This document shows, piece by piece, positions 53,303 through 61,342 of a stretch of 64,000 nucleotides of DNA. The position numbers and the translations under genes were made by a program. The DNA lies in the NCBI RefSeq assembly GCF_965225875.1, contig NZ_CBDDBS010000001.1:620001-684000 (forward strand), in the 5' to 3' direction. The stretch's first letter is position 1. Every line of letters starts with the position of its first letter. The stretch comes from Haliscomenobacter sp965225875. Lineage in GTDB: Bacteria; Bacteroidota; Bacteroidia; Chitinophagales; Saprospiraceae. The notes under the pieces were generated by a model. It worked only from the letters and a program-made list of their open reading frames with translations, searched no databases and was not told the DNA's origin.

Positions 53303-53503
53303 AAGTGTGCTGCGGTGATTTTTGAAATAGGGGGCAAATATAGGGGCTTAGGGTTTGTAAAACAACTGCTTGGTGAAAAAGCTGCATAGAAAGAAAAAAT
53401 ACACCGCACTTGGGTTAATAGCATTTCATAAAGCCCATATAAAAAATCTAGCTTAGCTTTATGATTCATAAACTAGAACATTCATCAATCCATTTTTTTC
53501 GCT

Positions 53504-54418
53504 ATGAACAGACGTGACATATTTAAAACATTAGGGGCTGCCAGTGCGGCGGCCATTCTTCCAGTTGACCTGTTGGCAGGGGTGGCGCCTAAAAAAACCA
53601 AGTTTCGCTTTTGCCTGAATACCAGTACCATCAGTGGCCAAAAACTGGGTATTGTGAAGTACATTGAAATTGCTGCCGCGGCAGGTTACGATGCCATCGA
53701 GATTTGGCTTCCCGACCTCAATGCCTACCTCAAGGAAGGTGGCACCATGACGGCCTTGGCTCAAAAAGTAAAAGATGCTGGGATTACCGTGGAAGATGCG
53801 ATTGCCTTTGCGCCATGGATGGTGGAAGATGATGCACAGCGCGCAGCGGGTTTCAAACAGCTGGAAGAGGAAATGAACCTGCTGGCGCAATTGGGCTGCA
53901 AACGTATTGCTGCTCCACCTTCCGGAGTAAAAAAAGATCCTCCGCTGGATTTGTTCAAAGCGGGTGAACGTTACAAAAAAGCCCTGGATTTGGGTCGAAA
54001 AACCGGAGTAATGCCCCAACTGGAATTTTGGGGTGCGTCGGGTACCTTGTTTCACCTGGGGCAGGCATTAGCTGTAGCTGCAGCCGCCAACGATCCTGAT
54101 GCCCGCTTGTTGCCCGATATTTACCATTTGTTCAGGGGCGGATCTGGTTTTGATAGCCTGAATTTGTTGAAAGGGGAAACCGTAGAGATTTTCCATTTTA
54201 ATGATTTTGTGAACAACAAACCCGTTTCAGAGCAAACCGACGCGGACCGCATTTATCCCGGCGACGGTGATGCGCCAACTGAAAAGATAGTGCAATTGCT
54301 TAAAGAAATGGGAGGCACCAAGATCATTTCACTTGAGCTATTTAATCGGGATTATTGGAAGCAGGATCCCCTATTGGTGGCAAAAACCGGGCTGCAAAAA
54401 ATGCGGTCCCTGGTGTAA
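53504..54418 (+). CDS. Exported TIM-barrel sugar isomerase/epimerase-like protein
   Basis: A 304-residue protein with a Tat-like start ('MNRRDIFKTLGAASAAAILP', signal about 1-28) and an AP-endonuclease-2/xylose-isomerase-like barrel: 'IEIAAAAGYDAIEIWLPDL', 'LGCKRIAAPPSG', 'LEFWGASGTLFHLGQAL', 'LPDIYHLFRGGSGF' and 'IFHFNDF'. Metal-binding Glu, Asp and His residues are in the usual places. Likely substrates are sugars or hydroxypyruvate-type ketoses; unverified. An AraC-type regulator follows 62 bp downstream. Confidence 0.87.
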   Translation: MNRRDIFKTLGAASAAAILPVDLLAGVAPKKTKFRFCLNTSTISGQKLGIVKYIEIAAAAGYDAIEIWLPDLNAYLKEGGTMTALAQKVKDAGITVEDAIAFAPWMVEDDAQRAAGFKQLEEEMNLLAQLGCKRIAAPPSGVKKDPPLDLFKAGERYKKALDLGRKTGVMPQLEFWGASGTLFHLGQALAVAAAANDPDARLLPDIYHLFRGGSGFDSLNLLKGETVEIFHFNDFVNNKPVSEQTDADRIYPGDGDAPTEKIVQLLKEMGGTKIISLELFNRDYWKQDPLLVAKTGLQKMRSLV

Positions 54419-54457
54419 AATGACATTGATTTTACGGCAGCAACACCAACATAAACA

Positions 54458-54494
54458 AATGACTCCCTTAGCTTTGCAGCATGAGGGAGTCATT
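54458..54494 (+). promoter_or_regulatory. Hairpin covering the start codon of the AraC gene
   Basis: AATGACTCCCT (54458-54468) and AGGGAGTCATT (54484-54494) are perfect 11-bp arms with a 15-nt loop. The ATG at 54481 lies in the loop beside the 3' arm, which is the first codons of the gene. It could hide the start or terminate the upstream transcript inefficiently. Confidence 0.55.
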
Positions 54495-55404
54495 CATACC
54501 GGTACTGGACAATCAGGCTTTTTTAAATCGTTTCGGGGAGGCAAGTGCCTTTTTTTCCACCATCGACTTCAGCCGTTTTACCATCGTTCCGCTGGAAAAC
54601 TCCTGGTCTGCACTCCAGCATCCTTTCCCCATGCCTGCGGTTCGTTCCACCAATCATGATTTTATTTTTATCACCGGAGGTGCCACTACCCGTATGCGAG
54701 GGATGGATACTTATGACCTTGATCGGGGCAAAATCCTGTTCATGCCCGCTTACCAGGTTTCGCGGGTCATGTCGATGAGTAGGGACATTACTGGTTTTTT
54801 TGTCAATTTCAGTGCGCATTTTTTGGCTGAAAAATTGCAGCAAAAACAACCGCTGGCTCCTTTCCCTTTTTGGCAAGCCCAAGCCCCGGCCATGTGGACA
54901 ATGCCCCTGGAAAAAATAGAGGATTGGACCAATGCCCTTCAACGTATGCTTGATCTTTCCCGCAGCAATCACCCCGATCGGGAACACCTGGTCGTTCACC
55001 TGTTGCTGACCTTCTTTTACGACATCAAACCTTATATACAACCCAATGTCCAAGCAGGCAGCTCTGCGGGCAGTGCAGCCCAACTCGCCGAACGTTTCAA
55101 CAAGGTGCTTAGTGAACAATTTGATCCTCAAAAATCGGTAGCCGACTATGCCGCGCTTTTCCATGTTTCACCCAATCACCTCAACAAATGTGTACGGCGG
55201 GTGTTTGGGAAAACCTGTTCAGAATGTATTGCCGAGCAAAGGCTGTTAGAGGCTAAAATGTTGTTGCGGCAAACTGCTGCCTCCTTGGGGAGTATCGCCG
55301 AACAATTGGGTTTTGCCGATTTGACTCATTTTGGCCGTTTTTTTCGTCAAAAAACGGGCTACAATCCTTCAGATTTCCGCAAGGTGATTGATTTTGCTGA
55401 ATAA
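54481..55404 (+). CDS. AraC-family transcriptional regulator
   Basis: A 307-residue regulator with an N-terminal sensor half (about 1-190, 'FIFITGGATTRMRGMDTYDL', 'LFMPAYQVSRV') resembling a cupin-type effector domain and a C-terminal double helix-turn-helix (about 210-300): 'VADYAALFHVSPNHLNKCVR', 'SLGSIAEQLGFADLTHFGRF' and 'FRQKTGYNPSDFRK'. It probably controls neighbouring genes in response to a small metabolite, perhaps the sugar acted on by the upstream TIM-barrel protein (inference). Confidence 0.93.
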   Translation: MRESFIPVLDNQAFLNRFGEASAFFSTIDFSRFTIVPLENSWSALQHPFPMPAVRSTNHDFIFITGGATTRMRGMDTYDLDRGKILFMPAYQVSRVMSMSRDITGFFVNFSAHFLAEKLQQKQPLAPFPFWQAQAPAMWTMPLEKIEDWTNALQRMLDLSRSNHPDREHLVVHLLLTFFYDIKPYIQPNVQAGSSAGSAAQLAERFNKVLSEQFDPQKSVADYAALFHVSPNHLNKCVRRVFGKTCSECIAEQRLLEAKMLLRQTAASLGSIAEQLGFADLTHFGRFFRQKTGYNPSDFRKVIDFAE

Positions 55405-55469
55405 ATGCCGGGTTTGTACTAATGGTTTGCTTGATTAGAATCCGATTTTTGCCTTAAATAGTATTGCCT

Positions 55470-55925
55470 ATGTATCACCTGATCCTTACCCACTCGATTC
55501 TGCGTTACCTCGTTTTATTGAGCATCCTCCTGGTCATTTACCTGGCCTGGGAAGCTTTAGTTTTTAAAAAACCGTACACTCGCCTACACCGCATGGCAAC
55601 ATCCAGTGCTTCAGGCATTAGCCATTTACAATTGGTGGTAGGGTTTGTAGTGTACTTTTTCAGCCCTACTGCTCAATCGTTTTGGCAAAATAAGTCCATG
55701 CGCTGGAGTGATGGGCTGTTTTTTGCACTGGTGCATTTTGGATTAATGAGCGCGGCCATAGTGATTCTTACAGTTGGAGCGGCTTTGGCCAAGCGTGAGG
55801 TGGACGAGCGCCGCAGGTTTCGGATTTTATTCAATTATTTTGTCCTCGCTTTATTCATTATTTTGGTCGCAATTCCCTGGCCGTTTTCGCCTTTGGCACA
55901 ACGTCCCTGGTTTCGATCATTTTAA
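55470..55925 (+). CDS. Four-helix inner-membrane protein, unknown function
   Basis: I use the ATG at 55470 (151 residues); an in-frame TTG at 55464 adds two residues. Four hydrophobic helices are visible: 'LILTHSILRYLVLLSILLVIYL' region, 'HLQLVVGFVVYFF', 'GLMSAAIVILTVGAAL' and 'FNYFVLALFIILVAIPW'. The conserved His and Arg at the first helix recall small haem or redox membrane proteins of Bacteroidota, but no family is named with confidence. It is 12 bp upstream of the DUF3817 gene, a likely operon. Confidence 0.82.
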   Translation: MYHLILTHSILRYLVLLSILLVIYLAWEALVFKKPYTRLHRMATSSASGISHLQLVVGFVVYFFSPTAQSFWQNKSMRWSDGLFFALVHFGLMSAAIVILTVGAALAKREVDERRRFRILFNYFVLALFIILVAIPWPFSPLAQRPWFRSF

Positions 55926-55937
55926 AAATCACCCGCT

Positions 55938-56264
55938 ATGTTATCCTTACTTAAAACGCCACTGGGGCGATTGCGTGTCATTGCTTTCGCCGAAGGCATG
56001 TCCTTTTTGATTTTGTTGTTCGTCGCCATGCCGCTGAAGTACATCTGGCAGTACCCACAGGCAGTTCGCAATTTCGGCTCTTTGCACGGACTGCTGTTTG
56101 TGCTGTATATCCTGCTCGTGATTCTGTGTAGCATCGAGTACCGCTGGAAGTTCTGGAAGATTGGAATCCTGCTGTTAATTTCGGTGATTCCGTTTGGAAA
56201 CTTTTATGCGGATAAACATTATTTGCGCACGGATGATCCATTGAATTCGCCAAAAGAGGGTTGA
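55938..56264 (+). CDS. DUF3817 family integral membrane protein
   Basis: A 108-residue membrane protein with three hydrophobic helices and the DUF3817 signature: 'RLRVIAFAEGMSFLILLFVAMPLKY', 'GSLHGLLFVLYI' and 'LISVIPFGNFYADKHYL' (written here in pieces). Function is unknown in the family. It sits 12 bp downstream of another small membrane protein gene and is probably co-transcribed with it. Confidence 0.92.
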   Translation: MLSLLKTPLGRLRVIAFAEGMSFLILLFVAMPLKYIWQYPQAVRNFGSLHGLLFVLYILLVILCSIEYRWKFWKIGILLLISVIPFGNFYADKHYLRTDDPLNSPKEG

Positions 56265-56273
56265 TTATTTTTG
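56241..56273 (+). promoter_or_regulatory. Possible promoter
   Basis: TTG at 56241-56243 and TATTTTTG at 56266-56273 with a 22-bp spacer resemble a Bacteroidota promoter that overlaps the end of the DUF3817 gene and would serve the lipoprotein gene at 56402 with a leader of about 120 nt. Confidence 0.35.
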
Positions 56274-56401
56274 ATTTGGTACGTTAAAGAAGCCCTAAAA
56301 AAACGTTAAAGCATTAAATCCCAGTAACAATCGCCAACGGAAATCGTCTTTGCATTTGTCCTCCTATTTAAAAACCGATTCATAATTCAAAAAACTTTCC
56401 A

Positions 56402-57229
56402 ATGGTTAAGCAAACATGGTTTTCCGTTTTAGGCCTGATGGGCTTATTCCTCCTTACTTTTAATGCTTGTACCAAAGACGAAAATGTAGACCTGAGCGAA
56501 GACGAGAGCGTGGAAATGGCCAGCCGTGCGCTCAAAAGTCAACAATTGATTGGCACCTCATTTGGCATTGCCACTCGGGGTGCAGCTGAGGTGGATGGCC
56601 TGATCAACAACACGCCGGAAATCCGTACGGACTGTGGCACGATTACCGTTACTCCCGCCGATTTAAAGACCTTCCCCAAAACCGTGGTGATAGACTTTGG
56701 CACAGGTTGCACCGACGTAGATGGCAAAACCAAAAGCGGCAAGGTGACAATGGTGGTGGGTAAACTTTGGCAACCCAACTCGCTGGTGACCTTGCAGTAC
56801 GAGAATTACAGCGAAGATGGGGTAAAACTGGACGGCAAATTCAGCTTCAGCAACAGCAGTACGAACACTGCCGGCGTTTACCAGATCAAAGCCGATAAGG
56901 TGAAAATCACCGACGCCAAAAACGAAACCTGGACCTGGAGTGGTGTTCACGATTTCACCCAAACCCGGGGCCACGCGACCTGGTGGGACTGGAGTGATGA
57001 CGTGTACGATGTAACGGGCAATATAGACGTACTTTTCCCCAACAACGAGGTGGTTACCTGGAACATCGATCAACCGCTGGTGAAGGCCAACAACTGCTAC
57101 TGGGTAAGCAAGGGCTTGGGCTTGTTGAAGCTGAATGGCAAGGACATTCAGGTGGATTACGGCAATGGGACTTGTGACAATGTCGCGGTGTTGACCCTGA
57201 ATGGAAAGACGTTTACGATAAAACTGTAA
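56402..57229 (+). CDS. Lipoprotein of unknown function
   Basis: A 275-residue lipoprotein: signal peptide with lipobox-like 'TFNACTKDE' (Cys23) followed by acidic residues. The mature part is beta-rich with many Lys/Thr/Gly turns ('TVVIDFGTGCTDVDGKTKSGKV', shown in part; 'WTWSGVHDFTQTRGHATW'). The 'FGTGC' and 'YGNGTCDN' segments at each end suggest a disulphide-bonded duplicated beta fold. It resembles hypothetical lipoproteins common in Bacteroidota; no function known. A GTAGAGACG repeat follows 10 bp after the stop. Confidence 0.85.
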   Translation: MVKQTWFSVLGLMGLFLLTFNACTKDENVDLSEDESVEMASRALKSQQLIGTSFGIATRGAAEVDGLINNTPEIRTDCGTITVTPADLKTFPKTVVIDFGTGCTDVDGKTKSGKVTMVVGKLWQPNSLVTLQYENYSEDGVKLDGKFSFSNSSTNTAGVYQIKADKVKITDAKNETWTWSGVHDFTQTRGHATWWDWSDDVYDVTGNIDVLFPNNEVVTWNIDQPLVKANNCYWVSKGLGLLKLNGKDIQVDYGNGTCDNVAVLTLNGKTFTIKL

Positions 57230-57239
57230 TGCTCGGCGG

Positions 57240-57307
57240 GTAGAGACGCACGGCTGTGCGTCTCTTGCTTCTTGGGCAGTGTGAGACGCACAGCCGTGCG
57301 TCTCTAC
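57240..57307. repeat. Double palindrome, GTAGAGACG family
   Basis: Two 25-bp segments (57240-57264 and 57283-57307) are exact reverse complements of each other, and each is itself a hairpin (GAGACGCAC...GTGCGTCTC). They are separated by 18 bp. The family is also represented at 4750-4777. A hairpin here would follow the lipoprotein gene. Confidence 0.88.
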
Positions 57308-57400
57308 AATTTTGCGTTTCCTCCAATGATCAGTGTAATTCAATGTTTTGGGTCTCTCCTTTTTTTTATACTTTGGGTGGTTCAAAATAATTACTCTGCC

Positions 57401-58333
57401 ATGACACCCAATCGCCGCCAATTTCTCAATCTGGTTGCCGGAGCATCTGCTGCTACGGTATTGAGTTCTACCCAATCCGAGGTATTTGCCCCCTACCCCA
57501 CGCCCATTGCGGCCAATTCCTACAACTGGTATACTTTTTATGGCCGCGACAATAAAAATTGGGGCGAAGACCTGGATGCTTGCCTGGCCGATTTTGCCAA
57601 AACCGGACTGAAGGCTTACGAGCCTAGTTTTAATGCGCCCGAAGAGGTAATTAAACTCGGCCCGGTGCTCAAAAAATACCAAATCGCCATGCCCTCGGTG
57701 TATGTCAACAGTGTTTTGCACAAGGCGGATGAAGCGGCCAAGTCTATCTCCGCTGTGTTGGCCATTGCCGATGAGGTCAAAAAACTGGGCACGAAAATAA
57801 TGGTGACCAATCCTACACCTATACGCTGGGGAGGAGATGAGGTCAAAACCGATGAAGAATTAAAATTGCAAGCGGCTAGCCTGGACAAACTGGGGGCAGC
57901 CTTACGGCAAAAAGGCATCACCCTCGCCTACCATACCCACGATGTGGAAATGAAAGCGGGTGCCCGCGAATTCCACCACATGCTGCTGAATACCTCACCC
58001 CTGAACATGTCCTTCTGCTTTGATGTACACTGGGTGTACCGGGGTTCTCAAAACTCGCAACTGGCGGTGTTCGATGTGTTGAAATTGTATGGCAAACGGG
58101 TGGTGGAACTGCACATCCGACAGTCGGTTAATGGGGTATGGTCCGAAACGTTTGGCGATGGGGACATTGATTATCGGCGCTTCGCGGGGGAGTTGAAGAA
58201 GCTGAAATTGCAGCCACATCTGGTCATTGAGCAATGTGTGGAGGATAAGTCGCCGCATACCATGGATGCGGTGAAGGCGCATGTAAAAGACTTGGCAGCA
58301 ATTCGGGACGTGTTTCAATCCATCTTGGGTTAA
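57401..58333 (+). CDS. Tat-exported TIM-barrel sugar isomerase/epimerase-like protein
   Basis: A 310-residue protein starting at the ATG at 57401, which gives a Tat-type signal ('NRRQFLNLVAGASAATVLSS'). The barrel shows 'GLKAYEPSFNAPEEV', 'LAYHTHDVEMKAG', 'MSFCFDVHWVYRGSQN' and 'VVELHIRQSVNGVWSE', consistent with a metal-dependent xylose-isomerase-like TIM barrel. It resembles the 53504 gene product in design but is not closely similar. Periplasmic location is inferred. A Crp-type regulator gene starts 4 bp after its stop. Confidence 0.87.
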   Translation: MTPNRRQFLNLVAGASAATVLSSTQSEVFAPYPTPIAANSYNWYTFYGRDNKNWGEDLDACLADFAKTGLKAYEPSFNAPEEVIKLGPVLKKYQIAMPSVYVNSVLHKADEAAKSISAVLAIADEVKKLGTKIMVTNPTPIRWGGDEVKTDEELKLQAASLDKLGAALRQKGITLAYHTHDVEMKAGAREFHHMLLNTSPLNMSFCFDVHWVYRGSQNSQLAVFDVLKLYGKRVVELHIRQSVNGVWSETFGDGDIDYRRFAGELKKLKLQPHLVIEQCVEDKSPHTMDAVKAHVKDLAAIRDVFQSILG

Positions 58334-58336
58334 GTC

Positions 58337-58918
58337 ATGCGAGAAGCGTTGATCATCCAAAACATCAGCCGACACATTTCCCTAAATGAGGCTGAGTGCA
58401 ATTATTTTTTGTCTTTGCTGGAGTTCAAGTCCCTGAAGCGCAAAGGGTTTTTGATCCAACCCGGAGAACTGTGCCGATATGAACATTTCATTACCAAAGG
58501 TTGCCTTAGAACTTATACCATTGATGAGAACGGGTTCGAACACATTTTGATGTTCGCCATCGAAGATTGGTGGACGGGCGATTTGTACAGTTTTTTGACC
58601 CAAACTCCAGCCAGCCTTTTTATCGACGCACTGGAGGACACTGAGCTTTTGGTCATTTCCAAACATAATCTTGAAAAGCTCTACGTTGAAATCCCAAAAT
58701 TTGAACGTTTTTTCAGAATCATTCTCCAAAATGCCTTCGTAGCCCAGCAACAACGCATCAATCAAAATTTATCTTTCAGTGCCGAACAGCGTTATCTACA
58801 TTTCATTGACAAATTTCCAACCCTCGAGCAGCGCATTCCCCAACGTCAAATTGCGGCTTACCTCGGAATTACCCCCGAATTTTTGAGCATGATTCGCCGA
58901 AAATTGGCCCGGAAATAA
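58337..58918 (+). CDS. Crp/Fnr-family transcriptional regulator
   Basis: A 193-residue protein with a cyclic-nucleotide-binding-like jelly roll (about 20-130: 'GFLIQPGELCRYEHFITKG', 'HILMFAIEDWWTGDLYSFL') and a C-terminal helix-turn-helix ('IPQRQIAAYLGITPEFLSMI', about 165-190). Phosphate-binding Arg of true CRP is not evident, as in many Bacteroidota members. It follows the TIM-barrel gene by 3 bp and is likely translated with it. Confidence 0.93.
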   Translation: MREALIIQNISRHISLNEAECNYFLSLLEFKSLKRKGFLIQPGELCRYEHFITKGCLRTYTIDENGFEHILMFAIEDWWTGDLYSFLTQTPASLFIDALEDTELLVISKHNLEKLYVEIPKFERFFRIILQNAFVAQQQRINQNLSFSAEQRYLHFIDKFPTLEQRIPQRQIAAYLGITPEFLSMIRRKLARK

Positions 58919-59030
58919 AGCCTTAAACTACTTTAATTTTTTTCAACTGCGTTACCCGTTGTTTTGTGGCATCAAAAGGGTCTGCACAAACTTATACCAA
59001 AACCTTGCAGGCTTTTTAAACAAAACAACC

Positions 59031-59621
59031 ATGAAAAAAGCAATGTTAATTGGCCTGATGGCCTTATCTTTGGTTGGCACAGCGGCCAAAGCCCAACAAA
59101 CCACCTGGCAGTTGGACAAATCTCATTCTTCCATCCAGTTTGCCGTTGATCATTTGATCATCTCTGAAACAACGGGGAAATTTGACGATTATACCATTCA
59201 TGTCCAAGCCGACAAGCCAGATTTCACTGATGCCATTTTTGATTTCAGCGCCCAGGTAAAAAGCATCAACACGCAAGACGCCAAGCGGGATGAACACCTC
59301 CGAAGTCCTGATTTTTTTGATGCAGGCAAATACCCTAATCTGGTGTTCAAAGGGAAAAAACTGGGCAAGGTCAAAGGCAATGAATACAAAGTATACGGCG
59401 ATCTGACCATGCATGGCATCACCAAGCCAATTGTGTTGAACGCCAAATTTGGGGGCATTGTCAAAGACCCCTGGGGCGGCACGCGTGCCGGGCTCAAAGT
59501 GTGGGGCGATTTGGATCGTTATGTTTTTGATTTAAAATACAATACAGCCCTGGAGGCTGGTGGGCTGGCCATTGGCCAAATGGTGAGGATAACTTGTAAT
59601 GTGGAATTGATCCGGCAGTAG
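59031..59621 (+). CDS. YceI-family periplasmic protein
   Basis: A 196-residue exported lipocalin-like protein starting at the ATG at 59031 (signal 'MALSLVGTAAKAQ'). YceI hallmarks: 'WQLDKSHSSIQFAVDHL', 'GKFDDYTIHVQAD', 'RDEHLRSPDFFDAGKYPNLVF' and 'LTMHGITKPIVL'. The family binds long isoprenoids such as polyprenyl or quinone lipids in a beta barrel. It is a single gene, with a long structured repeat downstream. Confidence 0.95.
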   Translation: MKKAMLIGLMALSLVGTAAKAQQTTWQLDKSHSSIQFAVDHLIISETTGKFDDYTIHVQADKPDFTDAIFDFSAQVKSINTQDAKRDEHLRSPDFFDAGKYPNLVFKGKKLGKVKGNEYKVYGDLTMHGITKPIVLNAKFGGIVKDPWGGTRAGLKVWGDLDRYVFDLKYNTALEAGGLAIGQMVRITCNVELIRQ

Positions 59622-59669
59622 AAACTCAGCAGATGCTTAACATGAATCATCCCGAATTCTGAAACCCCA

Positions 59670-59862
59670 AACCGCGGCAGCGGTTGAATCTTGAATAGCC
59701 GCGGTCGTCCGCGGATTTAGCCGTTTTGTGGTGTGTCGCAACCGCGGCAGCGGTTGAACAAACTGAGGCGCAATTCAACCACTACCGCGGTTGTGAAACA
59801 TTCCGCTTAGAATTTTACTGCGGACGACCGCGGCTATTCAAGATTGAATCACTCCGTGATTC
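59670..59862. repeat. Nested palindromic repeat cluster (AACCGCGG family)
   Basis: Perfect 26-bp arms lie at 59687-59712 and 59820-59845. Between and around them AACCGCGGCAGCGGTTGAA occurs twice in direct orientation (59670-59688, 59740-59758) and once inverted with two changes (about 59774-59792). A further 7-bp hairpin GAATCAC/GTGATTC sits at 59846-59862. The region has several mutually exclusive folds and no ORF. It fills most of the gap before the AhpD-like gene. Confidence 0.88.
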
Positions 59863-60069
59863 TAACTGCTACAATCCACAAACTGCCCCTTGATGTCCAT
59901 CTTTTCTCCAGCCCCCAAATCCCTCCCAGGGAAAATCGTCCATGCTCTGGCGTCAATCCTGCATTCCTTCCACGGGCATTTAGCCTGAATTTTGTGTCAT
60001 CATTCAGCGGCGAAGCGGCAAGTCTCTTTAGCCTTTGATTTTTAATCTTTAACCACTCAAAGAAAAAAA

Positions 60070-60621
60070 ATGACACAGTTCAATGTTCCAACCCGTGATC
60101 AAGTCAGTGAAAACAACCAGGTGATTTTTGATCAATTAAAAGCAGCACTTGGGTTCGTACCCAATTTGTACGCTACCATTGCCTACTCCAGAAATTCCCT
60201 TGGTAATTATTTGCAACTCCAGAATGCCAAAACCTCTTTAAGCAAAAAAGAAAAAGAAGTCATTAATCTGGTGGTCAGCCAGGTCAATACCTGTGAATAT
60301 TGTTTGGCTGCCCATACGGTAATTGGAAAAATGAATGGCTTTACCGACGAGCAAGTGCTGGAACTGCGCAGTGGGTATGCCTCCTTCAATCCCAAACTGG
60401 ATGCTCTGGCGCAATTGACCAAAGTGATCGCAGCAAACAAAGGCCGTTTGAGTGAAGAAGCTCCGTTGGATGCCTTTTTCGCAGCAGGTTATACCCAGGA
60501 ATCTCTGGTAGACCTGATCATGGTGATCGCCGACAAAATTGTGATGAATTATCTGCATAACCTGACTAAAATTCCGGTTGATTTCCCCGCAGCACCAACT
60601 CTGGCGACGGTTGAAGTGTAA
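60070..60621 (+). CDS. Carboxymuconolactone decarboxylase / AhpD-like protein
   Basis: A 183-residue cytosolic helical protein of the CMD/AhpD family with the redox motif 'NTCEYCLAAHTVIG' (CxxC plus His, about residues 75-82). AhpD-type members act as thiol-disulfide reductants for peroxidases or as alkylhydroperoxidases. The next gene encodes an FMN-binding oxidase-like protein, and an AraC regulator follows, so the three form a small stress or detoxification group (inference). A 10-bp-stem hairpin lies between it and the next gene. Confidence 0.93.
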   Translation: MTQFNVPTRDQVSENNQVIFDQLKAALGFVPNLYATIAYSRNSLGNYLQLQNAKTSLSKKEKEVINLVVSQVNTCEYCLAAHTVIGKMNGFTDEQVLELRSGYASFNPKLDALAQLTKVIAANKGRLSEEAPLDAFFAAGYTQESLVDLIMVIADKIVMNYLHNLTKIPVDFPAAPTLATVEV

Positions 60622-60631
60622 ACGAATCCAG

Positions 60632-60661
60632 GCTCCCTAACTGATGGTTTGGTTAGGGAGC
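60632..60661 (+). other. Intercistronic hairpin
   Basis: Arms GCTCCCTAAC (60632-60641) and GTTAGGGAGC (60652-60661) are perfect. No T-run follows, so it more likely modulates mRNA stability between the AhpD-like and FMN-binding genes than terminates. Confidence 0.5.
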
Positions 60662-60691
60662 AAATGCCGAAAAAGACCGAAAATTAAAATA

Positions 60692-61333
60692 ATGGCACAA
60701 AATTATGCAAAGCTGGCTTTTACCGATGCGGTAAAGGCGCTGCAAGAAATACACGGTAGCCGGAAAACTTATGCTCGCATGGAGCAGTTCCGCCACACCG
60801 ATGGACTATCCGAGCAGGAAATTGTGTTCATCACCGAACGGGATAGTTTTTACCTGTCCAGCATTGGTGAGAATGGCTATCCATACATCCAGCACCGGGG
60901 AGGGCCCGCCGGGTTTATCAAAGTGCTGGACGCCAACACGCTGGGCATAGTCGATTTTGAAGGCAACAAACAATACATCTCGGTGGGTAATCTGCAAACC
61001 CATCCCCAGGTTTCTATGATCATGGTGGACTACCCACGGCAGGCCAGGTTAAAATTATATGCCGATGCCAGAATTGTTGAACTGAAAGATGACCCCGCGT
61101 TGTTTCAGCAACTGGACCCTGCGGACTATCCACACCGGCCCGAGCGAATGATCTTGTTCGAGATCCAGGCATACGACTGGAATTGTCCCCAACACATTAC
61201 GCCCCGCTATACCCTGAGTGAAATTCAGGCGGCATTTGCACCCCAACAAGCGTATCTTGAGGCATTGGAAAAAGAAGTACTGAAATTGAGGGCTGCCCCA
61301 AAAAATCAAGTTATTGCTCCGGAGGGAGTGTAA
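60692..61333 (+). CDS. Pyridoxamine-5'-phosphate-oxidase-like FMN-binding protein
   Basis: A 213-residue protein starting at the ATG at 60692 ('MAQNYAKLAFTDAVKALQE'). It has the split-barrel flavin fold: 'FITERDSFYLSSIGENGYPYIQHRGGPAGFIKVLD' region, 'NKQYISVGNLQTHPQVSMIM' and 'RLKLYADARIVEL'. The 'RGGPAGF' loop is typical of the PNPOx-like group that reduces small molecules rather than vitamin B6. It is downstream of the AhpD-like gene and 10 bp upstream of the AraC gene. Confidence 0.9.
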   Translation: MAQNYAKLAFTDAVKALQEIHGSRKTYARMEQFRHTDGLSEQEIVFITERDSFYLSSIGENGYPYIQHRGGPAGFIKVLDANTLGIVDFEGNKQYISVGNLQTHPQVSMIMVDYPRQARLKLYADARIVELKDDPALFQQLDPADYPHRPERMILFEIQAYDWNCPQHITPRYTLSEIQAAFAPQQAYLEALEKEVLKLRAAPKNQVIAPEGV

Positions 61334-61342
61334 GAATTTATA

